A stretch of 13,599 nt of DNA from Prevotella sp. UBA5379 (GCA_002409785.1 DHOX01000021.1:1-13599), one strand, 5' to 3'; positions 1-6,790 are shown, counted from the stretch's first letter. The notes: generated by a model not told the origin, from the letters alone. Translations and numbers: made by a program.

Positions 1-1
1 C

Positions 2-64
2 CGATTCGCCGATACTATCATCTTAAATCCTGGAGACATTATAGACTTCTATACTAAATCTTGA
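2..64 (+). CDS. possible 3' end of an unidentified plus-strand gene (partial)
   Basis: Reading the second frame from base 2 gives 20 residues, starting RFADTIILNPGD and ending DFYTKS, followed by TGA at 62-64. The composition looks like a normal protein C-terminus, while the other two plus frames stop at different points and read less naturally. The upstream part lies outside the window, so the family cannot be named. It could equally be non-coding sequence; the call rests on composition only. Confidence 0.3.
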   Translation, partial: RFADTIILNPGDIIDFYTKS

Positions 65-393
65 ATGATGAGAGAAGGGCTGATGGTTTACGTTCAGAGG
101 CAAGCGATTTAATCAATAGATTCCAATCGTTTTAACATTTTTGATACTTAACCATGTTAATTCAAAACTAATTATACATTAGTTGAGATAAAAGTGCTAT
201 ATTTGTAACGTGTTTTTATAGTATTAGATTAAAAGGGTGGGAGTACGTGACGTATTTCCGCCCTTATTCTTCAAGGGGTCATAAGGCAGGCCTTCCAGTT
301 GCTGTTGAAAAGGAGCCATTGTTTCTTTTGTTTCAAATAATTATAAGGAATTTGGTTCTCAATTGAGTTGGCTGGTGGGATAGAACTTTTACA
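65..393. other. AT-rich gene-poor region with a strong hairpin
   Basis: About 330 bases with no credible coding frame on either strand. It contains a TAnnTTTG-like box (TATATTTG, 198-205, plus) without a clear -33 element, the long hairpin at 233-265, a short inverted repeat AAGGC-AG-GCCTT just after it, and a 10-base palindrome CTCAATTGAG at 358-367. It lies between the 3' end of a possible plus-strand gene and the 3' end of the minus-strand DUF1847-like gene, so it is a convergent intergenic region. Confidence 0.6.
233..265 (+). other. 15-bp RNA hairpin (plus-strand sense), terminator or small-RNA core
   Basis: The left arm AAGGGTGGGAGTACG (233-247) pairs along its whole length with CGTATTTCCGCCCTT (251-265) around a TGA triloop. 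Twelve pairs are Watson-Crick and three are G-U, with no bulge. On the minus strand the three G-U pairs become C-A mismatches, so the structure favours plus-strand RNA. The following bases (ATTCTTC) are only weakly U-rich, so it would be a poor intrinsic terminator. It could end the possible gene at 2-64 or be part of a small RNA starting near 212. Confidence 0.55.
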
Positions 394-999
394 TTATACC
401 TCGTCATCATCCATGATACCCAGTTTCTTCCTCCAGTAGCGACTGTAGATTGCTCCTAACGGATTGTGGGCGAGAAGGCGATCTTTTACCACAAGCGTTG
501 TAACCGGGCCCTTACAGTTGGCATTGAAGATCGCATCGTGGCCGACACATAATCCACAACTGATGAATAGTTCTACCTTTTTGTCGTTGAGAAACTTGGC
601 CTGGAACTTCGGGTTGCACATTGCTTCATGTTCCAGTTCTGGTTTAACCTGTTTTAGCCCCAGTTCTTTCTTTGCTACACTGCAGTTCTTGCAGCAGACG
701 CTATAGAACTCAAAACCTTGTTTTTTGAAGTACCGTTCTATATAGTGTGCCTCGTCGTTCAGTCCGATGCAGAATGCCATGCCGAGCCGCTTGTAGCCCA
801 TCGCCTTAGCAAACTCAGCCGTCTCCTGGAGTCGGGTGATATTGCTGTAGAAAGTTGCTTCCACGTATGCTGCAGCTTTCATGATCTGTTTCTCATCGTC
901 AGTATAGGCCGCAATAACCTCGTCAGCGGTCAGGTCTGAGCAATTGATGCCTTTTGTGTAACAGGCATGAGATTTACAACTTGCACATTTATCCTTCAT
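394..999 (-). CDS. DUF1847-like cysteine-rich protein
   Basis: A 201-residue protein resembling the DUF1847 family, predicted metal-binding proteins of unknown function in anaerobes. Cysteines cluster at C5-x2-C8, C13 and C20 at the N-terminus, then C77, C102/C103/C106, C128, C148/C151 and C162, a pattern that suits metal or Fe-S binding. There is no signal peptide or membrane segment, so it is probably cytoplasmic. The centre (about 45-150) has the motifs MGYKRLGMAFCIGL and VELFISCGLCVGHD, typical of the family. The start is the first ATG, placed so the N-terminal cysteine motif is included. It is the last minus-strand gene here, separated from tRNA-His by about 225 bases, and no clear promoter box was found. 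The family name is from memory of its motifs; the function is unknown. Confidence 0.8.
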   Translation of the reverse strand: MKDKCASCKSHACYTKGINCSDLTADEVIAAYTDDEKQIMKAAAYVEATFYSNITRLQETAEFAKAMGYKRLGMAFCIGLNDEAHYIERYFKKQGFEFYSVCCKNCSVAKKELGLKQVKPELEHEAMCNPKFQAKFLNDKKVELFISCGLCVGHDAIFNANCKGPVTTLVVKDRLLAHNPLGAIYSRYWRKKLGIMDDDEV

Positions 1000-1160
1000 A
1001 TTCTATAAACCTATAAAGTCTTTCGGGCCAGTTTGCTATTGACTGATTACTGAATAAGTGTATGCGTTGAATTAAAGAAGTGATTGATGGTTGACATACC
1101 ATTTTACTTTACGGGTCGATTTTATGCCTGTAGGATGATATAGAAGTGATTTTTGGGAAT

Positions 1161-1190
1161 AAAAAAAAGGAAATATTAATTTTCCTTTTT
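1161..1190 (-). terminator. terminator-like hairpin downstream of tRNA-His
   Basis: On the minus strand, AAAAAGGAAA pairs with TTTCCTTTTT over 10 bp around a 7-base loop, and the last arm runs into a stretch of eight T residues. It sits about 35 bases past the tRNA 3' end. Only two pairs are G-C, so it is weak as a stem. A second small hairpin (GCCTTT/AAGGGC with one G-U) lies between it and the tRNA. It is in the right place to end the tRNA transcript. Confidence 0.45.
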
Positions 1191-1226
1191 CTTTCAAATG
1201 CCCTTAAAATAAAGGCTTTTCGATGG

Positions 1227-1300
1227 GGTGGGAGGAGGGACTCGAACCCACGACATTCAGAACCACAATCTGACGCTCTAACCAACTGAACTACACCCAC
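1227..1300 (-). tRNA. tRNA-His (anticodon GTG)
   Basis: The minus strand folds as a cloverleaf: acceptor arm GTGGGTG/CTCCCAC, D arm GTTC/GAGC, anticodon stem TCAGA/TCTGA holding loop TTGTGGT with anticodon GTG, and T loop TTCGAGT. Base 73 is C and the base before position 1 is G (1301), the G-1:C73 pair that marks tRNA-His. CCA is encoded directly after it (1226-1224). There are two T-T mismatches, at 6:67 in the acceptor stem and 50:64 in the T stem. It stands alone, with its own promoter upstream at 1337-1368. Confidence 0.95.
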
Positions 1301-1336
1301 CATTTTTGATCATGCTTTCTTATCGGAAAGCGGTTG

Positions 1337-1368
1337 CAAAGGTAAGGGATTTTTTTTGTTTTACCAAA
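1337..1368 (-). promoter_or_regulatory. Bacteroidetes-type promoter for tRNA-His
   Basis: On the minus strand TTTG (1368-1365) is followed after exactly 20 bases by TACCTTTG (1344-1337), matching the known Bacteroides consensus TTTG-N19-21-TAnnTTTG. Transcription would start near 1330, about 30 bases before the mature tRNA 5' end. The element lies inside the inverted repeat 1342-1380 that follows secG. Confidence 0.75.
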
Positions 1369-1380
1369 TAAATCCCTTAC
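1342..1380. terminator. 11-bp inverted repeat after secG, possible bidirectional terminator
   Basis: GTAAGGGATTT (1342-1352) is perfectly complementary to AAATCCCTTAC (1370-1380), with a 17-base loop. Read on the plus strand it is followed by six T residues, a good terminator shape, although no plus-strand gene feeds it. Read on the minus strand it begins 15 bases after the secG stop and is followed by CTTTGC, a poor U-tract, so it could only be a weak terminator or a 3'-end stabiliser for the secG operon. The minus-strand promoter of tRNA-His overlaps it. Confidence 0.5.
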
Positions 1381-1395
1381 TTTTTTATGCTTTTA

Positions 1396-1809
1396 TTAAT
1401 TAGCCGGTGTTTGAGGCACCTTTGGTGCAGCGGGAGTACTCTGCTGGGCACCACTTGTAGCCGGTGCAGCCGTACCTTTACTTCCACTGGCTGCAGGTGT
1501 GCCCTGAGCACTTTGTCCGGGCATTGCCGGCATTGCCGTATTTGTCGTTGTAGCAGATTTTTCCATGACACTTTCATCTGCTGTAGATTTTGGCGCAACA
1601 TAAGCACAGAGTATGCTGATGACAACCATCGCAATAGCCAGGCCCCATGTGGCCTTTTCTATGAAATCAGTGGTCTTGCGGACACCCATGATCTGGTTAG
1701 AGGAAGAGAAGTTAGATGCCAGTCCGCCTCCCTTTGATTCCTGGATCAAAACGATGCCGATCATCAGAATTGATACCAGTACAATGATGATGATTAATAC
1801 TGTATACAT
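1396..1809 (-). CDS. secG: SecG, preprotein translocase subunit
   Basis: Small inner-membrane subunit of the SecYEG channel, which aids protein export. The 137-residue product has two hydrophobic segments (about 2-21 and 53-71) joined by a loop holding QESKGGGLASNF, the conserved SecG signature, and a second loop with GVRKTTDF. The first 75 residues are the SecG core. Residues about 76-137 form an Ala/Pro/Thr/Gly/Ser-rich tail with no predicted fold, longer than in E. coli SecG (about 110 residues in all); such tails are seen in Bacteroidetes SecG. The start ATG lies 2 bases after the TPR-tailed gene stop, so it is translated from the same transcript as lptE and the sigma54 activator. It is the last gene of that operon. 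Confidence 0.95.
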   Translation of the reverse strand: MYTVLIIIIVLVSILMIGIVLIQESKGGGLASNFSSSNQIMGVRKTTDFIEKATWGLAIAMVVISILCAYVAPKSTADESVMEKSATTTNTAMPAMPGQSAQGTPAASGSKGTAAPATSGAQQSTPAAPKVPQTPAN

Positions 1810-1811
1810 TT

Positions 1812-2636
1812 CTATCTTTTATTATTATTGATTATTAATTTTTCTAAGAATCGTATTTGGTCTACAAAGTAAGCGCTTTTTTTTGGATAATTCAAATATA
1901 ATCGCTTAATTATTTCCAAAGCCTTCCCATATCGGCCTTGTTTGATATATATTCGAGCTAAAGTCTCGGTAAAATAGCCTTCATCTATTGTCTCTTCACC
2001 ATTTTCGTCCTTTTTCCCGTTGTCCTGCTCAGGCGCAGCTTCCTGGTTTGGATCAGGCTCTTCTTCCGGATGCTGTTCCCCCTCGTCCTCTGTCTGAAGA
2101 TTAAATCCTCCTCCGTCGCCAAGGAAACTATCGATGAGTTCCTGACCTTTCATCTTCGGAGTGGATTCTTTTTCTGCCTTTTTATCTTCTTCGCTCTCGT
2201 TAGCTAGCAGATAACTGACATAGTCGACAGCAGCATCTGCAGGGGTAGGCCGTTGATGCTCTTTCTTTTTCTTTTCGTCATCACTTTCTGAAGGGATAGA
2301 GTCCAGGAAATTGTCTATCAATGCTGTAGTCCGGTCTTCTCCGGAAGAAGCTGTCCTTTGGGACGGTGCCATACGGGTGTCCTTCTCCGTGGAGGTGCTC
2401 TGCAGTTGATAATGTGCGGCTTCTACCATTTTGAAGATGACCTTTCTGTCTGTGATATAAATGGCTGTACGGCGCAGTTCTTCATCAAAAGACTGGTCAT
2501 GGAGAATGTACAGATTCTGCAAGAGAAGCAGGCGGACAGTCTGATAATACGGATGGAGCGCCAAGAGGCTTCGGAGATCATAGAGAGTCTCCTTGTCCAT
2601 ATCTTCCGGATGTTGTATCAGTTGTGTCAGTTCCAT
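1812..2636 (-). CDS. acidic protein with C-terminal TPR-like repeat, lptE-secG operon
   Basis: A 274-residue protein with no signal peptide. Three parts are visible: a helical N-terminal region (1-80, rich in Leu, including LRSLLALHPYYQTVRLLLLQ), a long charged and presumably disordered middle (81-215) rich in Glu, Asp, Lys and Pro, and a C-terminal region (218-268) with one to two TPR-like helices (YFTETLARIYIKQGRYGKAL). The middle contains two copies of a short motif, ALIDNFLDS at about 105-113 and ELIDSFLGD at 166-174. The conserved place between lptE and secG suggests a link to the envelope or the Sec system, but its function is unknown to me. The spacing of 2 bases to both neighbours indicates translational coupling. 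Confidence 0.8.
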   Translation of the reverse strand: MELTQLIQHPEDMDKETLYDLRSLLALHPYYQTVRLLLLQNLYILHDQSFDEELRRTAIYITDRKVIFKMVEAAHYQLQSTSTEKDTRMAPSQRTASSGEDRTTALIDNFLDSIPSESDDEKKKKEHQRPTPADAAVDYVSYLLANESEEDKKAEKESTPKMKGQELIDSFLGDGGGFNLQTEDEGEQHPEEEPDPNQEAAPEQDNGKKDENGEETIDEGYFTETLARIYIKQGRYGKALEIIKRLYLNYPKKSAYFVDQIRFLEKLIINNNKR

Positions 2637-2638
2637 AT

Positions 2639-3199
2639 TTACCAGTTAGCTACGGTTGCATTGAATATTTGGTTGACGAGATCTTTTATGATTTCCTCTA
2701 CCAATTGCTGTTGGACAGAATTCAGGCTTTTTGTCGTATCGTAAGTTTGAGAAGCAGTAAACTGTTTTTCAAAATCCTGACTATGGTTGGCATTATTTGT
2801 AAAACGGACGTTTACGGTAATGCTCAGTTCTGTCTGTGCAGAATATCCCTCGCTGGAAACCGATTTGTTCCGTTGCGAGTAGTTTGTGATTTCACCTGTT
2901 ATAACCATATCCCCGTTTCTTTTTACTTGCTGGAGATGAGTATGGTTTGCGAATTCATCCTTCAGGGAATTATTGAACATTGGGCCCATCGGTCCCCATA
3001 CATAAGTGGAACGGATAGGGAACTCGTCTATTTGTATCGTCTTCGTCTTAGAATAGTCAATACTTGCTCCGTTGAGTTTATAGCTGATGGAGCAGGCTGT
3101 AGTCGCAGACAGGAGTATGACGATGCCGGCCAGCCAGATCAGGAGATGACGATAGGGTCTTCTTCGAGGATTATTTATTATTTTTGCTTTCCAAGCCAT
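2639..3199 (-). CDS. lptE: LptE-family LPS assembly protein
   Basis: LptE forms the plug of the LptD outer-membrane channel that inserts LPS. The product is 186 residues from the ATG at 3199. It has a basic stretch (RRRPYRH at 12-18), a hydrophobic segment (19-34) and Cys36 followed by SISYKLNGASIDY, the usual start of Bacteroidetes LptE. The lipobox (TTAC) is atypical, with Thr where Leu is usual, and the basic leader is long. The body has TIQIDEFPIR and a closing VNQIFNATVANW. The open frame runs to 3316, but that part is inside the sigma54 activator gene and precedes the signal region, so the ATG at 3199 was chosen. It overlaps the activator by 29 bases, a sign of coupled translation. No Shine-Dalgarno sequence is present. 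Confidence 0.88.
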   Translation of the reverse strand: MAWKAKIINNPRRRPYRHLLIWLAGIVILLSATTACSISYKLNGASIDYSKTKTIQIDEFPIRSTYVWGPMGPMFNNSLKDEFANHTHLQQVKRNGDMVITGEITNYSQRNKSVSSEGYSAQTELSITVNVRFTNNANHSQDFEKQFTASQTYDTTKSLNSVQQQLVEEIIKDLVNQIFNATVANW

Positions 3200-4472
3200 A
3201 TTGCTTAATACGTCTGTATAAAGTACGATCAGAGATGCCGAGTTCTTCAGCAGCCTTTTTCCTGTTGCCATTATTCTTTTCGAGTGCCTTTTCCACCATC
3301 TGCCGGCCGAGGTCATTCAAGTTCAGTGATTCAGGTTCATTGATTTCCTCAGCTATGGCGTCTTCCGCAGTCAGTGGTGAAGGGATGTTTCCCACATTAG
3401 TATTGATGACCGGGAAGCTCCGGTCGCCAGAACCACCTGCGCCGGGATCCAGTACGGGCAATCGGGAATTTCCCTTTTCTGTGCTGATGCGGGAATGATT
3501 GAAACCGGATGCCCCTAGGAGGTCCCGGGTCTCATTGACCTGCTTGCGCACAGAGTTAAGATCCCTTCTCAGGTCGTTTACGTTGTCACGGAGCTCATAA
3601 AGGATTTTGTAGAGTATTTCCCTCTCACTCTCATAGGAATGAGTACCGGGTTTACTGATCGTAGTGAGCTGTGTACTTTCAATGTCCTGCGGGATATAAT
3701 GACTGAGAAGTTCTGCATCAATTTCCCGTTTCTCGCAGAGAACGGACATCTGCTCAGTGATATTCTTCAATTGCCGTACATTTCCGGGCCATTTGTACTT
3801 GAGCATTACTTTTTTAGCATCCTCAGTAAGCGTGATCTTCGGCAAATGGTATTTTTCCGCCATCTGCATGGCAAACAGCCGGAAAAGCAGGATCACATCA
3901 TTTCCCCGGTCCCGGAGTGGAGGCATCTGGATAGGAATGGTATTCAGACGATAGTACAGGTCCTCCCGGAAATGCCCCTCACTGACCGCCTTTCTCATAT
4001 TCAGATTCGTAGCGGCAACAATACGGACATCAGTTTTCAGAATCTTCTGTCCGCCTACACGGATATATTCTCCTGTTTCAAGTACGCGAAGGAGCCTGGC
4101 CTGTGTGGCCAGAGGGAGTTCTCCCACCTCATCCAGGAAGATGGTACCCTTGTTGGCTACGCCGAAATAGCCCTCACTTTGGTCAATGGCCCCCGTAAAG
4201 GAGCCCTTCTCGTGACCAAAGAGTTCGCTGTCTATTGTTCCTTCGGGGATAGAACCACAGTTGATGGCAAAATATTTCTCCCTTCTGCGCGGAGAATTGT
4301 CATGAATAACTCGTGGGATAATATCCTTTCCTACTCCCGATTCACCTACGATGAGAACGCTCAGGTCCGTAGGTGCTACCTGCATGGCAACATCAAGGGC
4401 ATGATTCAGATCTTCGCTGTTCCCAACGATATTGTATCTTTGTTTAATCTTCTGAAGTTCACTTGTATTCAT
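3171..4472 (-). CDS. sigma54-dependent transcription activator (AAA+ and Fis-type HTH), no N-terminal sensor domain
   Basis: A bacterial enhancer-binding protein, which uses ATP to open sigma54-RNA polymerase complexes. In its 433 residues: Walker A GESGVGKD (43-50), L1 loop GSFTGA (90-95, normally GAFTGA), Walker B GTIFLDE (109-115), sensor I RIVAATN (150-156), arginine-finger region FREDLYYRL (168-176) and WPGNVRQLKN (228-237). A probable coiled coil follows (about 280-320), then a linker rich in Gly, Ser and Pro, and a Fis-type helix-turn-helix (about 391-427, NRKKAAEELGISDRTLYRR). The AAA+ domain starts within 15 residues of the N-terminus, so there is no receiver, PAS or GAF input domain; control must come from a partner or expression level. 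It is first in the operon with lptE and secG. Its DNA targets are unknown. Confidence 0.92.
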   Translation of the reverse strand: MNTSELQKIKQRYNIVGNSEDLNHALDVAMQVAPTDLSVLIVGESGVGKDIIPRVIHDNSPRRREKYFAINCGSIPEGTIDSELFGHEKGSFTGAIDQSEGYFGVANKGTIFLDEVGELPLATQARLLRVLETGEYIRVGGQKILKTDVRIVAATNLNMRKAVSEGHFREDLYYRLNTIPIQMPPLRDRGNDVILLFRLFAMQMAEKYHLPKITLTEDAKKVMLKYKWPGNVRQLKNITEQMSVLCEKREIDAELLSHYIPQDIESTQLTTISKPGTHSYESEREILYKILYELRDNVNDLRRDLNSVRKQVNETRDLLGASGFNHSRISTEKGNSRLPVLDPGAGGSGDRSFPVINTNVGNIPSPLTAEDAIAEEINEPESLNLNDLGRQMVEKALEKNNGNRKKAAEELGISDRTLYRRIKQYGLESKNNK

Positions 4473-4480
4473 TAGGGTGA

Positions 4481-4513
4481 CAAAATTACATCTTTTATTT
4501 GAGATAACTGCAA
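4481..4513 (-). promoter_or_regulatory. promoter of the sigma54 activator-lptE-secG operon
   Basis: On the minus strand TTGC (4513-4510) is followed after 21 bases by TAATTTTG (4488-4481), a fit to the Bacteroides -33/-7 consensus. The -7 box ends only 8 bases before the activator ATG, so the mRNA would have an almost absent leader. The box resembles the housekeeping type, not a sigma54 -24/-12 promoter. Confidence 0.6.
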
Positions 4514-4584
4514 TTCTGGCAGATTTTTTCTGTTATTTCAGTTTCAACTCAGATGATTGCATTGATAGACACGGGATCAGCAGA

Positions 4585-5601
4585 TCAGGGAGATGCCTTC
4601 TTCTGCTTCTGCTCGAATTTGATGAGCAGAAGTCCTATGGCAATCCAGATGCATTCCCTTACACGGATGATGAGGGCAACGAAGATGCCGTCTGTCGTAG
4701 ACATGGCCAGTCCCTTGGTCGACAGGAGAAAGCCCCCCTCTCGCCCTCCCAGTTGCATGGGCATGAAGAACAGTGCGTTAGCCAGCAAACTCGTAAAGGC
4801 CAGGATCAGGATGCAATTAATATAATTTGCATGAGGATCAACTACCAGGAGAGCAAAGTAGATCTCGAAGGCACTCAGAACACGGCAAGACAACTCCAGG
4901 AAAACTGCGGAAACAAAACTCCCATGACTTTGTGCGTGGAGAGCTGCTATTTGATTGTCAATATTATCAAGCTGTTGCAGATGCCTTGCAATAAATTTCA
5001 GCGTCTTTTTCTTCAACCCAGGGATATGGCTGACCAGTTCTATTCCTTTCAAGGCCAGTCCCTTCCGGTATCCTACCATGAAAAACCAGATGGCCAGGCA
5101 GCAGAAAGCCCCTACTGCAGCCAGGAATATTCCCATTCCTATATCGACTGGCTGTGTGATGATGTACAGGAAGATGGACAGTAGCCAGAACCAGAAATGA
5201 CTGAAGATATGGGTCATGGCGAAGAGGATGACAGAGGAAGTTGCCCTTTCTGCTCCGATGATAGGAGTCAGGGCCATGATACGGTACGGTTCTCCCCCCA
5301 TCAGTCCGGCAGGAGTGGCGTAGTTGAGTGCATATCCCGAGATCGTGAGTTTATAGAGGTACACGAAAGGTACTTGTTTCTTTGGTTTCGTACCATCCGG
5401 ATTACGTTGTGACTGGAGGATGATATGCCATGATGCAGCATTGATGCCATATAGGAAGACCCATAAGAAAACGCTTGCCAGGAACCAGTAACCCGCCCTG
5501 CACAAGCCATTCCATACCTCATGGAAATCGAGTTGGGTCACCATGATGGCCAGCATGAGAATACCTACAAAGAAAAAGATATTCTGATATTTCTTCTTCA
5601 T
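4585..5601 (-). CDS. flippase-like integral membrane protein (lysylphosphatidylglycerol synthase TM region / UPF0104-type)
   Basis: A 338-residue inner-membrane protein with about eight hydrophobic segments (roughly 8-22, 39-57, 83-98, 122-148, 157-177, 229-253, 261-280, 305-328). Two motifs identify the family: TPAGLMGGEPYR (96-107) and PMQLGGREGG (281-290). This is the membrane part found in MprF, the lysyl-phosphatidylglycerol flippase, here without the cytoplasmic aminoacyl-transferase domain. A lipid or lipid-linked substrate is therefore likely but not known. It starts 7 bases after the pdxA-like stop, so the two are probably one transcript. The end is charged (KFEQKQKKASP). No clear terminator is seen in the 112 bases between it and the sigma54 activator gene. 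Confidence 0.85.
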   Translation of the reverse strand: MKKKYQNIFFFVGILMLAIMVTQLDFHEVWNGLCRAGYWFLASVFLWVFLYGINAASWHIILQSQRNPDGTKPKKQVPFVYLYKLTISGYALNYATPAGLMGGEPYRIMALTPIIGAERATSSVILFAMTHIFSHFWFWLLSIFLYIITQPVDIGMGIFLAAVGAFCCLAIWFFMVGYRKGLALKGIELVSHIPGLKKKTLKFIARHLQQLDNIDNQIAALHAQSHGSFVSAVFLELSCRVLSAFEIYFALLVVDPHANYINCILILAFTSLLANALFFMPMQLGGREGGFLLSTKGLAMSTTDGIFVALIIRVRECIWIAIGLLLIKFEQKQKKASP

Positions 5602-5608
5602 TAATTGC

Positions 5609-6790
5609 TCAGTTGTCAGAGGTTGGGTGAGGAGTATTCTGTGGCTCCTTTACGGTGAAAGGAGCGGTCGATTTCTTGTCTGTAAATGGGGTGCCGGAGT
5701 GCTTTTTCGGTATGCCGAAGCGCGTTTTCTCACTCTCGTCCCGTTTCTCGTGGTAGAGCTTTTCCAACGGATGTGAAGAGGCCTCATCATAACTGGTGCG
5801 GTTTCTGAAAGCATCTATGGCAAGATAGATCGCATGCCGGAAATTGTCGGGGTCTTCTACGTTTTTCCCCGCCTTGTCATATTCCACCGTCTGATCACTG
5901 GCCGTGGCGATCAGAGGCAGGCCGGCATGGTAAAGGACTCCATAGTCCGGTGAGAGCGCCTTGAAGGGAGCGAATCCCTGGTCATGGTACATGGCCAGTA
6001 CACCGTCAAAAGCCGAGAAAGACCCTGCTCCGAAGAAATCATCAGCCGGGTAAGGACCGAAGGCTTCCACCCCTTCATCAGCCAGTTCATTGATAGCTGG
6101 GATAATGGCATCCTCTTCTTCTTTCCCGAACCTTCCGTCTTCATTCGTTCTTGGATTCAGGGCCAGTACGGCAATACGAGGATTAGAAATTCTGAAATCT
6201 CTTTTTAACGTAGTGAAAAACAACCTGGCCTTATCCTTGACATTTTCTTTCGTGATTGCTCCAGGGACGTCCTTCATGCTCATTCCCTCTGTCAGGCAGG
6301 CTATCCGGACCTGTCCGTTGATAAGGATGACAAGAGCCTTCTTTCCTTCTCCTATACAAGTCTCCAGATATTGAGTATCTCCAGGAAAGGGATAGCCTTC
6401 TACCTGTATGTTGGAATCGTTGATCGGCGCGGTGACCAGTACGTCATAAGCTTCCTCTCGGAAGTCACTCATTGCCCTGTCAAGGGCCTTTATTGCTGCT
6501 GTTCCCGATTCAGGCGTTGCCTGCCCGAGATCTATCTTAGTTTCCTCTTCGTATGTGGCCAGTAAATTGATACGGCCGTCTTTCGCTTCATCGGGAGTAT
6601 TGATGATAGAGAACGGAGTGTTCAGGTTTAAAACTTTACGATGATAGACAGCAGCCTTTGGTGATCCGTAAATAATTGGCGTACAGAGTTCCAGCATGGC
6701 CGGTTCTTCAAAGGTTTTAAAGATAAGTTCATATCCGATGCCATTTGTGTCGCCGTGTGTAATAGCCACACGAATCTTTCTATCTTCCAT
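5609..6790 (-). CDS. pdxA: PdxA-family protein (4-hydroxythreonine-4-phosphate dehydrogenase) with altered active site
   Basis: PdxA oxidises 4-phosphohydroxy-L-threonine in vitamin B6 (PLP) synthesis. The fold is recognisable over residues 5-345: GDTNGIGYE (13-21), VLVTAPIND (117-125), RIAVLALNP (205-213), GVLAMYHDQGFAPFK (263-277). However, the metal ligands known from E. coli (His166, His211, His266) are only partly kept. The first aligns with E168-G169 in CLTEGMSMKDV, the second with Arg214 in LNPRTNEDG; only His269 remains. The usual GHTE is GDTQ (Asp138), and the usual DHGT is DQTV (299-302). A tail of about 40 residues (354-393) contains two copies of a TxPFTxK-like motif and is absent from E. 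coli PdxA (329 residues). Catalysis by the normal route is doubtful. The start is the ATG 165 bases after rlmN. No promoter box was seen, so read-through from rlmN is likely. Confidence 0.85.
   Translation of the reverse strand: MEDRKIRVAITHGDTNGIGYELIFKTFEEPAMLELCTPIIYGSPKAAVYHRKVLNLNTPFSIINTPDEAKDGRINLLATYEEETKIDLGQATPESGTAAIKALDRAMSDFREEAYDVLVTAPINDSNIQVEGYPFPGDTQYLETCIGEGKKALVILINGQVRIACLTEGMSMKDVPGAITKENVKDKARLFFTTLKRDFRISNPRIAVLALNPRTNEDGRFGKEEEDAIIPAINELADEGVEAFGPYPADDFFGAGSFSAFDGVLAMYHDQGFAPFKALSPDYGVLYHAGLPLIATASDQTVEYDKAGKNVEDPDNFRHAIYLAIDAFRNRTSYDEASSHPLEKLYHEKRDESEKTRFGIPKKHSGTPFTDKKSTAPFTVKEPQNTPHPTSDN

Noticed and set aside
3200..3316. Upstream in-frame ATG (3316) for lptE
   Set aside because: It would put 39 extra residues before the signal region and overlap the activator gene by 146 bases; the ATG at 3199 explains the lipoprotein-like leader.
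3639..4475. 278-codon open frame on the plus strand, opposite the sigma54 activator
   Set aside because: It mirrors a strongly conserved AAA+ gene; the translation has no family features and arises from codon bias of the real gene.
4477..5184. 235-codon open frame on the plus strand opposite the flippase-like gene
   Set aside because: The minus-strand gene has clear membrane segments and family motifs; this frame has neither.
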